64,000 nt of DNA from JBBEAM01 sp942491105 (GTDB lineage Bacteria; Pseudomonadota; Alphaproteobacteria; Kiloniellales; DSM-21159): NCBI GenBank assembly GCA_942491105.1, contig CALNZX010000002.1, forward strand, positions 1-64,000, written 5' to 3'. Below, piece by piece: positions 1-8,885 of this stretch; the first letter of the stretch is position 1, and every line of letters begins with the position of its first letter. Below the pieces are notes generated by a model, which was not told the DNA's origin, did not search any database, and worked only from the letters and a program-made list of their open reading frames with translations. Made by a program: the position numbers and the translations under genes.

Positions 1-1894
1 TCAAGGCCCGCGCGATGGCGATCAGGCGGCGCTGGCCGGCGAGATGCCGACGCCACGCTCGCTCAGTACCGTATCGTAGCCGTTGGGCAGGCGCTGAATA
101 AACTCGTGGGCGCCGACGAACTTGGCGACCGCCATGACGCGCTCCGGGTCCTTGACCGGCGAGCCCATCATGATGTTCTCGCGCACGCTGCCGGCGAGGA
201 AGGCTGGATTTCCTGCGGCACCACGCCAAGCTGCTGGCGTAGCGCCGGCGGCGAGATGTGCGCGATGTCCGTGTCGTCGACCAGAACCCGCCCGCCGGTG
301 GGTTTGTAGAGTCCCTGTAGCAGCCGCACCAGGGGGTCGTCTTGCCGGAACCCGAGGGGCCGATGATGCCCATGATCGTGCCGCTGGGCGCGGTCAGGTT
401 GACGTCCCGCAACACCGGCAGGCGTTCCGGATCGTGGGTGAAGTCGACGCTCTCCACGGCCAGCTTGCCCTGGAAGCGGGGCGCCGCCGTGCTGCCGCCG
501 GTCGAGGCCTCGACCGGCAGCTCCATGATCGAGTCGATGCGGCCGAAGGCGGCGCGGACTTCCTGCAGGCGCACCCAGGCCATGACCACCATGCGCAGCG
601 GCATCGAGGCGCGCGTCGCCAGGATGTTGCCGGCGATCAAGGCGCCGAGGCTCATCTCCCCCTTGATCACCAGGGTGGCGCCGAAATAGAGGATTGTCAG
701 GCTGGTCAGCATCTGCAGGGCATGGCCGAGACTGCTGACGATATTGCCGATGTTGTTAGCGCGAAAGCCGGTCCAGGCGCTCAGCGCGAGACGCGCGTCC
801 CAGCGCCGCTCGACCTCGGCCTCCAAGCCCATCGCCTTGACGGTCAGGGCGTTGTTGACGGTTTCGGTCAGCTGCGAGGACTTCGCCGCCTGGGCGGTGA
901 GGCTTGCTGGATCAGGTACTCCATCTGACGCCGGTGAAACAGCGCCGAAAGGCCGATCATCAGCGGCATCGCGATCACCGTGATCAGCGCCGGGGTCGGG
1001 TGGATCCAGAACAGCGCCGCGACGAACACCGAGACTGAAGACGACGTCGACCAGCAGCATCGGCATCTGACCGGTGAAAAAGCCGCGGATCACATCGAGC
1101 GACGCAAGCGCTCGCTGATGACGCCCGTTGGCGTCTGCTCGAAGTGCTTGAAGGGCAGGTGCACGAAGTGGTGCATGACCTCGCTGCCGACCAGGGCGTC
1201 GAGCCTGGCGCCGGTATGGCTGAGATATAGCCGCGCACGGCCCGCCAGCGCATATCGAAGGCATAGACCGCGACCATGCCGATGGCGGGAATCTGCAAGG
1301 TGTCCAGCGCCTGCTGCCCGATGATCTTGTTATAGAGGGTCATCGCGGCAACGTCCGCCAGGGCCAGCAGGTTGATCACCAGCGAGGCCAAAATCATCTC
1401 GCCGAGCACGCCCTGATCCGGCGCGAAACCATCGCCCGCCAATCGGGGCGCGGGGCGATCCTGGCCGGCTTCATCAGGATGCATTCGCCGGCCCGCGCCG
1501 CCGGGCTCGCTTCCTGGACCGGATAGACCTGCAGGCTTTCGGGATCGAAGGCCTGCAGTCCGTCCAGCATGCGTTCGATCACCAGGGCGGAATCGGCCGG
1601 GTTCTTGCCGATCACCGCGAAGGGCGTCGGCATGGCGCGCAGGCTGCGGCCACTGGCCACCTCGCGGCGCAGGCCGGAAACCCAGGCGGCCGGCGGCGCG
1701 GCCGATGATCGACCGTCATGCCCGCGGGCGCGATCGGCACCGAGTTTCGGACCTCCGGCTCCGATCACTGGCCGCCAGACTCCTGGGACGCCCGAATCAA
1801 ACAGCGCGGCAGGGATATCCGCGCGCGGCGCGTCATCGCGGTCCGCCTCTTCCTCCCCGGCTTCCAGCGCGCGCCCTGCGCCCTCCTCGCTCAT
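1..1894 (-). pseudogene. type I secretion ABC transporter, multiply frameshifted, runs off left edge
   Basis: Fragments in different frames rebuild a LapB/HlyB-type exporter: an N-terminal C39-like region, a membrane domain beginning MILASLVINLLALADVAAMT, then an ATPase domain with Walker A GPSGSGKTT (about 340-372) and a signature-like ISAGQRRLIAIARAL at 1-50. Walker B lies beyond the window. Such proteins power one-step secretion of RTX or adhesin proteins across both membranes. At least six frame breaks are visible (about 1450, 1240, 1030, 910, 335, 205 and 45). The ones I could rebuild look like loss of one base in a G/C run, for example CAG-CC-TTC where CAG-CCC-TTC is expected. This may be poor sequence near a contig end rather than true decay. 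The start at 1894 is uncertain. Confidence 0.75.
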
Positions 1895-2027
1895 GATCCG
1901 TCTGGACCCCCATATCGAGCAATGGTTCCTTGCGACTCGCTTCCTAGACGCAGGGTAGAAACTCTCGCGTGAAAATTAACCATAAATATCCTGCCGCTAA
2001 ACTCGAGTGTTCAATGCTTACGCAAGC

Positions 2028-2056
2028 TTGTGACTTTTTTGTGCTTAGTGTATATG
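2028..2056 (+). promoter_or_regulatory. candidate sigma-70 promoter
   Basis: TTGTGA at 2028-2033 and TATATG at 2051-2056 are separated by exactly 17 bases in the AT-rich intergenic region. This is close to the TTGACA/TATAAT consensus and would drive rightward transcription into the short ORF at 2106 and the secreted-protein gene. It is a sequence match only. Confidence 0.4.
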
Positions 2057-2105
2057 CATAATTTCACGGTCTGTCATTTCAAACAGGTAGGTTGAATTGA
2101 CGCCC

Positions 2106-2165
2106 ATGAAGTTAAAGACTTGGCTAGCGATTTCGTTAGTATGTTTTCTTTTCATTCGTGTCTAA
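2106..2165 (+). CDS. 19-residue signal-peptide-like ORF
   Basis: An ATG at 2106 reads MKLKTWLAISLVCFLFIRV and then stops. A positively charged start followed by a hydrophobic run is what a signal peptide or tiny membrane peptide looks like. It lies about 50 bases downstream of the promoter-like element. It may be the N-terminus of an exported protein cut off by an indel (indels are common in the first 3 kb), a real microprotein, or chance. The ribosome-binding site is weak. Confidence 0.2.
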   Translation: MKLKTWLAISLVCFLFIRV

Positions 2166-2318
2166 GGTGGCGCGATTGTAGGGGTTGGGCAGGAGGTGCG
2201 CTGGAATTCGGGCTGGCCGACCAGCTTGTGAGGCACTCGCCTGGTTTGCGATCTTTCCGGTCAAGCCATTCGCTCTCTTGGAATCCAAGTATTGCCGCGG
2301 AAATGACTCCGCGCCTCC

Positions 2319-3549
2319 TTGCGAGCGATTGTAGTCCAGTCCGCCTCGCCCCGATTCCGGGGTGGCGAAGATGATCTGCGAGACTCCTGGAGATACCGAT
2401 TCTTCGGGGCTCTGTCCTTCGCGGCGCTCACGCTTGTCGGCGTATCCGGCGTGGCGGGACAAACTCTGGATTTCGGCGCGGTGCTGACGAACTACTCGAC
2501 GCCTGAGAGCGAGGATGTCGACGAAGCCGATCCGCGCGTCCTCGATCTTATCGAAGCCTCCAATACCGTCGCGCCGCCCTCGCAGGAAATCCTCGATGCC
2601 ATCGTGGCCGGCGGCCCGGCCGCCGAAGCGGCGATCCAGGAGTATCTGAGCGCCGGCAACCCCTCCCCGGACCAGGTTTCGCGGCGCGCCGTAGCGCTTT
2701 CCCGGGCCATCGCCCGCGATCCGCGTCTGGAAGAAGACGACGAAACTCTGTTCGACCGCTCGATCCTGATCGCCGACTATGTCTCTCGCGCGCTCTGCGC
2801 GCCACATGCTGCGGCTCGATATCGATCCCGATTACGTTCCGCCCGCGGGGACCCTGGCTTACGATCTCGGCGGCAGGGGCACTCCGGAGGCGCAGGGCTT
2901 TTTCATCAGTACGCCCTGGAACAACGAGATCGCATCCTCGGAATCCATAGACATGGTGCGCGAGGGCGCGCTGCTGCGCGACCTGATCGCGGGCGTGCAC
3001 AAGATCGATCTGGAGATCCCCAACGGGGAATACCGGATCATTCTCACCACCTCCGCCGACCTCGTCGGACAGGCGCCCTTCGGGACCGAGCTGTCGATCA
3101 ATGGAGAGACCTATCTGCTCGGCCGCGCCACCGAACAGGAGTGGTGGGATCGCGCCCGACTGCGCGTTCCGCCGAACGGTGGTACCGGCATTGCCACGGT
3201 TCCCGAAATCGCGGGCACCGGCGGCGCGATTGTCGTGATTACGCAGGTTACCAATGGAACGTTGAGTTTGAGGTTCAATAACGGATCAGCGCAAACCGGT
3301 GGGGCGGTGAGCGGGATTTTGATTGAACCTGTTGCCGAGCCCAGCAGTTTGGTGCTCGAGAACTTGGCGCAGAACATCGACTTCAGCTACGACGACTGCC
3401 TCGATCTTGAGCTCTTGACTCAGACGGCGATGGCCCAGGTTCTGCTGAACCCGGCACTCGGTCCGCTGGGCCAGCCGATCACACGCGGCGACGGGCTGAC
3501 CGAAGTCGATGGGCCATTCGATGACGAGCTGCCGGCCAGTTCGTCTTGA
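2319..3549 (+). pseudogene. secreted protein of unknown function, one frameshift
   Basis: The N-terminal half has a signal-peptide-like run (FFGALSFAALTLVGVSGVAG, then QTLDF) and an acidic helical stretch up to about 2780. The C-terminal half is read one frame over from about 2780 to 3549. It holds a beta-rich segment (TLAYDLGG, GFFISTPWNNE, NGEYRIILTT) like carbohydrate-binding or lyase-associated folds. Both halves have coding character and together give about 400 residues. The shift lies in the GC-repeat stretch 2778-2800 and is more likely a sequence error than programmed. The start is unsettled: 2319 is only a TTG, and no good ATG is in frame. Its position just upstream of export genes suggests a secreted polysaccharide-associated role. 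I do not recognise the family. Confidence 0.5.
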
Positions 3550-3624
3550 TAAAAAAGTTACAACGCGTTGGGGGTTAGGGTTGTGTACATCACCGAGCAA
3601 AGGACACCGCGCCGTGAGAAGCGC

Positions 3625-4896
3625 ATGAAGGACAGGCTGCAGCGCGTTTGCGCGTACGCCGCCTTCGCCGGCGCCGGATGTCTGCTGACTGTCTCTGGCG
3701 CCCTGGCGGAGCCGACGGCCGACGAAGAGTCCGTCATGAGCCGCCCACGCCTGGACTACGATCCCATCGGCATACCCATCGGCGGCGGCGCCGACGATCC
3801 GGGTTCGCCATTCATCTTGCTGCCCCGCCTCGATACCCAGCTCGGCTGGGAGAGCAACGTCTTCCGCGAGGACGACAATCCGCAAGACGATTTCTTCCTG
3901 CTCACGGAAGCCACCCTGGATCTGCGTTCCGATTGGGAACTGCACTCCTTCGGAATCACCGCGCGCGGCGCGCTCAAGCGTTACTTCAAGAAAACCAAGA
4001 ACGATTGGCATGAGGCCGAAATCCAGGCCAACGGCACCCTGAGCATTTCCGAGGAGTTCAGCGTCTCGGCGCGGGCCGGCAGCGGATTCTTTCATGAGGA
4101 GCGTGACGACCCGGACTCTCCGGGCGCCTCCAATAACATCAACGAGTACTGGCGGCATGTCGGCTTCCTGTCCGCCCGCTTCACGCCGGGAGACCTGCTG
4201 CTGCGCGTCGAAGGCGGCGCCGAATATTTCGATTTCGACGATAACGGCAGCATCAACAACGACGACCGGGATTTCATGAACTACGTCGTGCGCACCCGGG
4301 TCGGCTATACCCTGGTGCCCGGCGTCACCGCCTTCGTCGAGCCGGAGTACAACTGGCGCGTCTACGACAAGAGCGTCGACGACAACGGCTTCGAGCGGAA
4401 TTCAGAAGGCTGGTCGGTGATCGGCGGATTCACCTACGATCTGACCGGTGTCGCGTTCCTCGAAGTGGGCGGCGGCTATTTTGAGCAGGACTACGAGGAC
4501 CCGACCTTCCCGGACAGCCACGGCTGGACCACTTCGGCCACGCTGACCTGGAATCCGACCGAGGTCATGACCATCACCGGATCGGCCAGCCGCTCGGTTC
4601 AGGAAACCACCCTGGCCGGCGTTTCCGGCGTCGTCTCGACCTCGACGAGCCTCGGGCTCGATTACGAGATCACCGAACAGCTGCTGCTCAACACCCTGGC
4701 CGACTACAACTGGCAAGATTTCAAGAACAGTTCGCGCCACGACGAAATCTTCCGGGGACGGGCGGGGCTGATCTACTTGGTGAACGAGTATATCGAAACC
4801 GGGGTGTCCTACGAGTACGGGCAGCGGTGGTCCAACGCTCCGATGGAGGATTTCAAACTGCATCGCTTGCTTCTCACCCTTTCGTTACAGTTGTAG
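3625..4896 (+). CDS. outer-membrane beta-barrel protein (BBP2-type porin-like)
   Basis: 423 residues. The ATG at 3625 starts a clear signal peptide ending SGALA before EPTADEE; the frame is open further upstream but lacks such a start. The mature protein is full of alternating amphipathic beta strands rich in aromatic and acidic residues (LDTQLGWESNVFRED, GVTAFVEPEYNWRVY, ETGVSYEYGQRW). This fits the putative beta-barrel porin 2 family often found beside Wza/Wzc genes in alphaproteobacterial polysaccharide loci. It ends in LSLQL, a strand-like end with Leu rather than the usual Phe. Likely role: outer-membrane passage or anchoring of the polysaccharide. It is followed by the export-protein gene after 115 bases. 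Confidence 0.75.
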   Translation: MKDRLQRVCAYAAFAGAGCLLTVSGALAEPTADEESVMSRPRLDYDPIGIPIGGGADDPGSPFILLPRLDTQLGWESNVFREDDNPQDDFFLLTEATLDLRSDWELHSFGITARGALKRYFKKTKNDWHEAEIQANGTLSISEEFSVSARAGSGFFHEERDDPDSPGASNNINEYWRHVGFLSARFTPGDLLLRVEGGAEYFDFDDNGSINNDDRDFMNYVVRTRVGYTLVPGVTAFVEPEYNWRVYDKSVDDNGFERNSEGWSVIGGFTYDLTGVAFLEVGGGYFEQDYEDPTFPDSHGWTTSATLTWNPTEVMTITGSASRSVQETTLAGVSGVVSTSTSLGLDYEITEQLLLNTLADYNWQDFKNSSRHDEIFRGRAGLIYLVNEYIETGVSYEYGQRWSNAPMEDFKLHRLLLTLSLQL

Positions 4897-5011
4897 GCTT
4901 GCCAAGACCGGCTTCCGGGGCAAGGCGATCCGGTCAATAGAGTTGGGGAAGTAAACAACGGGGGCGATCCGCGCAGCTACTGCGGATTGAAATTGAGGAA
5001 GCTTGAGCGGC

Positions 5012-5593
5012 ATGTCGGCAATTCGGTTTACGAACTTCCCGAATCTCATTCTTTTTGTCCTGGCGGTTCTGGCCTTCGCAGTGGGCATGCCAAGCGGCGG
5101 TCAGGCACAGAGCACGAGCGACCGGGCGATTACCGAGAACTACCAGCTCGCCGCCGGGGACATCCTGAAAGTCAGCGTTTTCGGCCACGAAGACGTCTCC
5201 GGAGACTATGAGATCGACGGCACCGGCCAGATCACCTTCCCCCTGCTTGGATTGCTGCGCGCCGAGGGTCTTACCATCGAGCAGCTGCGCACGCAGATCG
5301 AACAGGATCTCGACCGCGACTACATCGTCAATCCGCGGGTCAGCGTGGAGGTGCTGAATTTCCGTCCGATCTTCATCCTCGGGCAGGTCAACGCGCCCGG
5401 AACCTACGACTACACCGTCGGCATGACCGTTCGGCAGGCCGTCGCCATTGCCGGCGGCTACACACGCCGGGCCAGCACTTCCGATATGAAGCTGATCCGC
5501 ATAGAAAACGGCGTACAGCGGGAGTTGGAGGTGCAGGAAGAGGATGCCATCCTCCCAGGCGACACCATCGAAATCCTTAGGCGTTTCTTCTAG
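5012..5593 (+). CDS. Wza/GumB-like polysaccharide export protein
   Basis: 193 residues. The ATG at 5012 is preferred over an in-frame TTG at 5003 because GAGGAA at 4995-5000 is better spaced for it. A signal peptide (LILFVLAVLAFAVG) ends near GQAQ with no lipobox cysteine, so unlike Wza it is probably not a lipoprotein. Then comes the polysaccharide export domain (YQLAAGDILKVSVFGHEDVSG, GQITFPLLGLLRAEG) and one SLBB segment (VRQAVAIAGGYTRRAS). It is short compared with Wza and matches the small GumB/ExoF-like type. It would form the periplasmic/outer-membrane channel working with the tyrosine kinase encoded downstream. Confidence 0.9.
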   Translation: MSAIRFTNFPNLILFVLAVLAFAVGMPSGGQAQSTSDRAITENYQLAAGDILKVSVFGHEDVSGDYEIDGTGQITFPLLGLLRAEGLTIEQLRTQIEQDLDRDYIVNPRVSVEVLNFRPIFILGQVNAPGTYDYTVGMTVRQAVAIAGGYTRRASTSDMKLIRIENGVQRELEVQEEDAILPGDTIEILRRFF

Positions 5594-5610
5594 GCGCGCG
5601 AGGAAAAGAT

Positions 5611-5793
5611 ATGTCCGCCGGCCCCACTCCTTCGCACTGCCGATGCCTGGAAGCGACTTCCGAGAGTCTCTATCGCAATGCGCCGCCATCGCGCATAATC
5701 CCTTCCAAGAAAAGGGATTGTCGCGCAGCGGCGATTTCTCTGGCCGGCGAACGCCATGGCATTCCTGCCGATGAAGAGGCGGCACCGCGATGA
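5611..5793 (+). CDS. possible 60-residue ORF coupled to the tyrosine kinase gene
   Basis: A GAGGAAAAG ribosome-binding site lies just before ATG 5611. The ORF runs 60 codons and its TGA overlaps the kinase ATG as ATGA (5790-5793), the usual mark of translational coupling. Against it, third-position GC is only about 58 percent by hand count, well below neighbouring genes, and the peptide (start MSAGPTPSHCRC, Cys- and Arg-rich) matches no family I know. It may be a leader ORF or simply an untranslated gap. Confidence 0.3.
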   Translation: MSAGPTPSHCRCLEATSESLYRNAPPSRIIPSKKRDCRAAAISLAGERHGIPADEEAAPR

Positions 5794-8108
5794 CTGCTGA
5801 CGCTTACGGAAAACAGGATTCGCAGTATCCCGAGCATCGCAGCTCCGGTGGCGGCGGCTCCTATGGCTATGGCGGTTATGGAGGCTATGGCGGCGGCTCC
5901 GGCGATCTCGGCGGCGCGGGCCAGATCGATCTGCGCTTCTTGCTCGGGATTCTCAAGCGCCGAAAGTATCTGATCCTGGGCCTCACGCTTTTCGCGACAC
6001 TTGCCGCCTACCTCTACGTTTCGCAGCTGACGCCGCTTTATCAGGCGCGCGCGCAGATCCTGATCGATCCCGACCGGCAGAACATCGTCAATATCCAGGA
6101 AGTCGACGAAGGCCTGACCAACGACTGGCTGACCACCGAGACCGAGGCGACGATCATCGGCTCGCAGGAAATTGCGTTGAAGGTCGTCGATCGTCTCGAT
6201 CTGGTTCGCAATCCCCTGTTCAACTGGAAACTGCGCAGGCCCGAGCCGAGCCTGAAGGACATCGTGCTGTCCTGGTTCACCGGCGACGACCCAAAAGCCG
6301 AGGCCGCGCAGTACGAAATCGAACCGCTCGAGAACTATGCAGACGATCCTGCGTTCCTGGACCGCTTGGGCCGTTCCTTCCGCAGCCGCCTCTCCGCCGT
6401 TCCGGCCGAGCGCGGCCGCCTGATCAACGTCAACTACGTCTCGACAGAGCCCGAGATGGCTATGATCGCGGCCAATGCCACGGCCGAGGTCTATATCGAC
6501 AGCCTCCAGGAATCGAAGGGCAAGGCGACGAGCGAAGCCACCGCTTGGCTCACGCAGCGGGTCTCCGAAGTGCAGGAGGAACTGCTGGCCGCGGAGCGCG
6601 AGCTGGAACGCTACCGCCAGCAGCACCGCATCGCCGGATCCGACAGCGTTTCCCTGCCCGTGCAGCAGCTCTCTCAGTTGAATTCAGATTTGATCTCCTC
6701 GATGGCGGAGCTCGACCGCGTGCAGCTGCAATACAGCCAGGTGCAGCGCTTGCAGGGCAGTACCGGCGGCGTCGAATCCGCCGGCGCCGTGCTGTCCTCC
6801 GGCCTGATCCAGAGCCTGAAGGTTCAGGAGATCCAGCTGCGCCGCGAAATCGCGGAGCTCAGCACGATCTATCGCGATGGCCATCCGAAGATGATTCAGG
6901 CCAGGGCGGATCTAGCCGACCTGGAGAGCCAGATTCGGGCCGAGATCAACAAGATCGCCGGCAACCTCAAGAACGAGCGGGATCTGATCTCGGCGCGCGT
7001 GGCCCGTCTGCGCGCGGCAATCGACGAGAGCGAGGCCGACGTCGATCAGATCGAGGAGGCCAGAGTCGACCTGCGCAGTCTGGAATCCCGGGTCGAGGCG
7101 AAGACCCAGCTTTTGAATACCCTGCTGCAGCGCCTGGCCGAGACCAACATCCAGGAAAACAATACCCTGCAACGCGCCGACGCCAAGCTGATCAACGCGG
7201 CGACCTATCCCGGCGCGCCCTTCTACCCCCAGACCAAGCTGATCCTGATCATGGCCTTCCTGGCCTCCTTGATCTTCGGCATCGTTCTCGCCATCGCTCT
7301 CGAGTTCATGGATTCAGGGTTCCGCAGCCTGGCGCAGGTCGAGGCGCAGACCAACTTGCCGACGCTCGGCATGCTCCCGGCCTTGACCAAAAAGCGGCGC
7401 GACGAGCACCCCCATCAATTCGCGACAGAGAAACAGGGCTCGCTCTACGCGGAATCGGTGCGCACCATCCGCACCAGTCTGATGCTGTCGAATCCGACGC
7501 GCCCGCCTAAGACCGTGCTGGTTACCTCCTCGATGCCCGGCGAGGGCAAAACCTCGACAGTGCTGTCGATCGCCTGCCAATCGGTGATGACCGGGCGCAG
7601 TTGTATCGTGATCGACTGCGACCTGCGCCAGCCGGGCCTCGGCTACGCGCTCGGCAATGTCGGTTACATCGGCCTCGGCGACTATCTGGTCGGCCACTGC
7701 GACCTCGAGGATATCATTGGCTATGACGAGGCCACCGGACTCGACTTCATCGGCGCCGGCACCGGCACCGTGCGTCCCGTCGAGCACCTGGCTTCGCCGC
7801 GCATGGAAAAGCTGCTGCAGGAGATGGCCAAGCGCTACCAGATGGTGCTGATCGACACGCCGCCGATCCTTGCGGTTTCCGATGCCCTGCCGCTGCTGCG
7901 CGAGGTCGATGCCTCGATCTTCATCGTGCGCTGGGAGAAGACCAAGCGCGATATCGCCAAGTCCGGTCTCAAGCTCGCGCTGGAATCCGGCGCCAATATC
8001 GCCGGCGTGATCCTCAGTAACGTCGATGTCCGCAAGCATTCCCAGTACGACTACGCGGACTCCGGCTACTATTATCACAAGAGCTACCGCAAGTATTACA
8101 CGGGCTGA
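5790..8108 (+). CDS. Wzc-like chain-length regulator / BY-type tyrosine kinase
   Basis: 772 residues. A Gly/Tyr-rich cytoplasmic N-tail (about residues 18-45) precedes a Wzz domain with a first membrane segment (YLILGLTLFATLAAYLYV). A long periplasmic coiled coil follows (about 210-460), then a second membrane segment (LILIMAFLASLIFGIVLAIAL). The C-terminal bacterial tyrosine kinase has Walker A SSMPGEGKTST (about 580-590), Walker A' VIDCDLRQPG and Walker B MVLIDTPP. It ends in a tyrosine cluster (DYADSGYYYHKSYRKYY), the usual autophosphorylation tail. It controls polymer length and export together with the Wza-like protein. The cytoplasmic kinase is fused, as in proteobacterial Wzc. ATG 5790 overlaps the small ORF upstream. 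Confidence 0.93.
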   Translation: MTADAYGKQDSQYPEHRSSGGGGSYGYGGYGGYGGGSGDLGGAGQIDLRFLLGILKRRKYLILGLTLFATLAAYLYVSQLTPLYQARAQILIDPDRQNIVNIQEVDEGLTNDWLTTETEATIIGSQEIALKVVDRLDLVRNPLFNWKLRRPEPSLKDIVLSWFTGDDPKAEAAQYEIEPLENYADDPAFLDRLGRSFRSRLSAVPAERGRLINVNYVSTEPEMAMIAANATAEVYIDSLQESKGKATSEATAWLTQRVSEVQEELLAAERELERYRQQHRIAGSDSVSLPVQQLSQLNSDLISSMAELDRVQLQYSQVQRLQGSTGGVESAGAVLSSGLIQSLKVQEIQLRREIAELSTIYRDGHPKMIQARADLADLESQIRAEINKIAGNLKNERDLISARVARLRAAIDESEADVDQIEEARVDLRSLESRVEAKTQLLNTLLQRLAETNIQENNTLQRADAKLINAATYPGAPFYPQTKLILIMAFLASLIFGIVLAIALEFMDSGFRSLAQVEAQTNLPTLGMLPALTKKRRDEHPHQFATEKQGSLYAESVRTIRTSLMLSNPTRPPKTVLVTSSMPGEGKTSTVLSIACQSVMTGRSCIVIDCDLRQPGLGYALGNVGYIGLGDYLVGHCDLEDIIGYDEATGLDFIGAGTGTVRPVEHLASPRMEKLLQEMAKRYQMVLIDTPPILAVSDALPLLREVDASIFIVRWEKTKRDIAKSGLKLALESGANIAGVILSNVDVRKHSQYDYADSGYYYHKSYRKYYTG

Positions 8109-8110
8109 CG

Positions 8111-8884
8111 ATGCCCCGGCCGCACGCCTCCGGTAGTCACACCGCGCGGCGCCAGGATGGCGCCTCCACGGACTCTCGCCGCAGAAGCAAAGAGCCCTCC
8201 CGCCGCGGGGTATCGAAGCCGGGCGGCTGGCGCTTTCTCACCATCGCGATCAGCGCCGGTTTCGCCCTCGGCCTGCTCGCCACCGCCGCGCCGCGACTGA
8301 TGGCGGCCGCGCAGGTCGCCGAATACGGCACCTTGAGCGAGCGGCTGGGCCGCCAGAAAATCGACGGCCCCGAACTGGCGCGCGCCGTCGGCGACCATCG
8401 AAAGGCGCTCGCCTGGATCGACGACGGCAAGTACCGCGGCGACCTCGGCCAGATATTCTTCGCCAGCGCCAGGCTCAATCTGGAGGACCCGCCGCGCCGG
8501 GTTCTTCTGCTCGAGCAAGCCGCGGAAAGCGACCGGCTGGCTCTCGCCCTCGACCCTGGGCAGCCCTTCCTGTGGACGCAGCTTGCCGTCGCCCTGGCGC
8601 AGACCCAGGGGATGGATGCCGATTTCCAGCGCATCCTGAAGCAAGCCATCCTGGTGGCGCCGCGTACCAAGAGCCTGGTTTTCGCGCGGGCCGATCTCGG
8701 TCTGCGGGCCTGGCCGCTGCTCGACGCCGAAACCCGAAGCCTGGTCACGCAACAGATCGCGCTGGCTGTCAAGCTCGACCCGAGGCGCTTCCGCCGCAGC
8801 ATTCCCGGCCCCAACCACAGACGCCTCGTGCGTCACCTCCTGGCCGAGGATCCAGCCCTGGTCGAGCGCTTCCTGCGCGACTGA
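8111..8884 (+). CDS. membrane-anchored TPR-like protein of the polysaccharide locus
   Basis: 257 residues, starting 2 bases after the kinase stop, so in the same operon. A basic Ser/Arg-rich cytoplasmic tail (1-45) is followed by one membrane helix (FLTIAISAGFALGLLATAA). The periplasmic helical part resembles degenerate TPR units (ALALDPGQPFLWTQLAVALAQ, and AVKLDPRRF near the end). No catalytic motif is visible. Proteins like this often accompany alphaproteobacterial polysaccharide genes and probably help assemble the export complex. I assign no specific function. It converges with the ligase gene, whose stop lies 2 bases away. Confidence 0.65.
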   Translation: MPRPHASGSHTARRQDGASTDSRRRSKEPSRRGVSKPGGWRFLTIAISAGFALGLLATAAPRLMAAAQVAEYGTLSERLGRQKIDGPELARAVGDHRKALAWIDDGKYRGDLGQIFFASARLNLEDPPRRVLLLEQAAESDRLALALDPGQPFLWTQLAVALAQTQGMDADFQRILKQAILVAPRTKSLVFARADLGLRAWPLLDAETRSLVTQQIALAVKLDPRRFRRSIPGPNHRRLVRHLLAEDPALVERFLRD

Positions 8885-8885
8885 C

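Larger units (their letters stand above)
1895..2318. other. AT-rich divergent intergenic region
   Basis: About 420 bases separate the secretion transporter from the next rightward gene. The stretch 1965-2160 is markedly AT-rich against GC-rich neighbours, as expected for a divergent promoter region. It holds one promoter-like element and one short signal-peptide-like reading frame, listed separately. I see nothing else convincing. Confidence 0.5.

Noticed and set aside
122..928. Plus-strand ORF of 268 codons antisense to the secretion transporter
   Set aside because: It is rich in Arg, Gln, His and Asp, has no family similarity, and lies opposite recognisable transporter sequence; a GC-rich antisense artefact.
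2319..3549. Programmed frameshift in the secreted-protein gene
   Set aside because: No slippery heptamer with a following structure is evident at about 2780, and neighbouring sequence also has many indels, so error is more likely.
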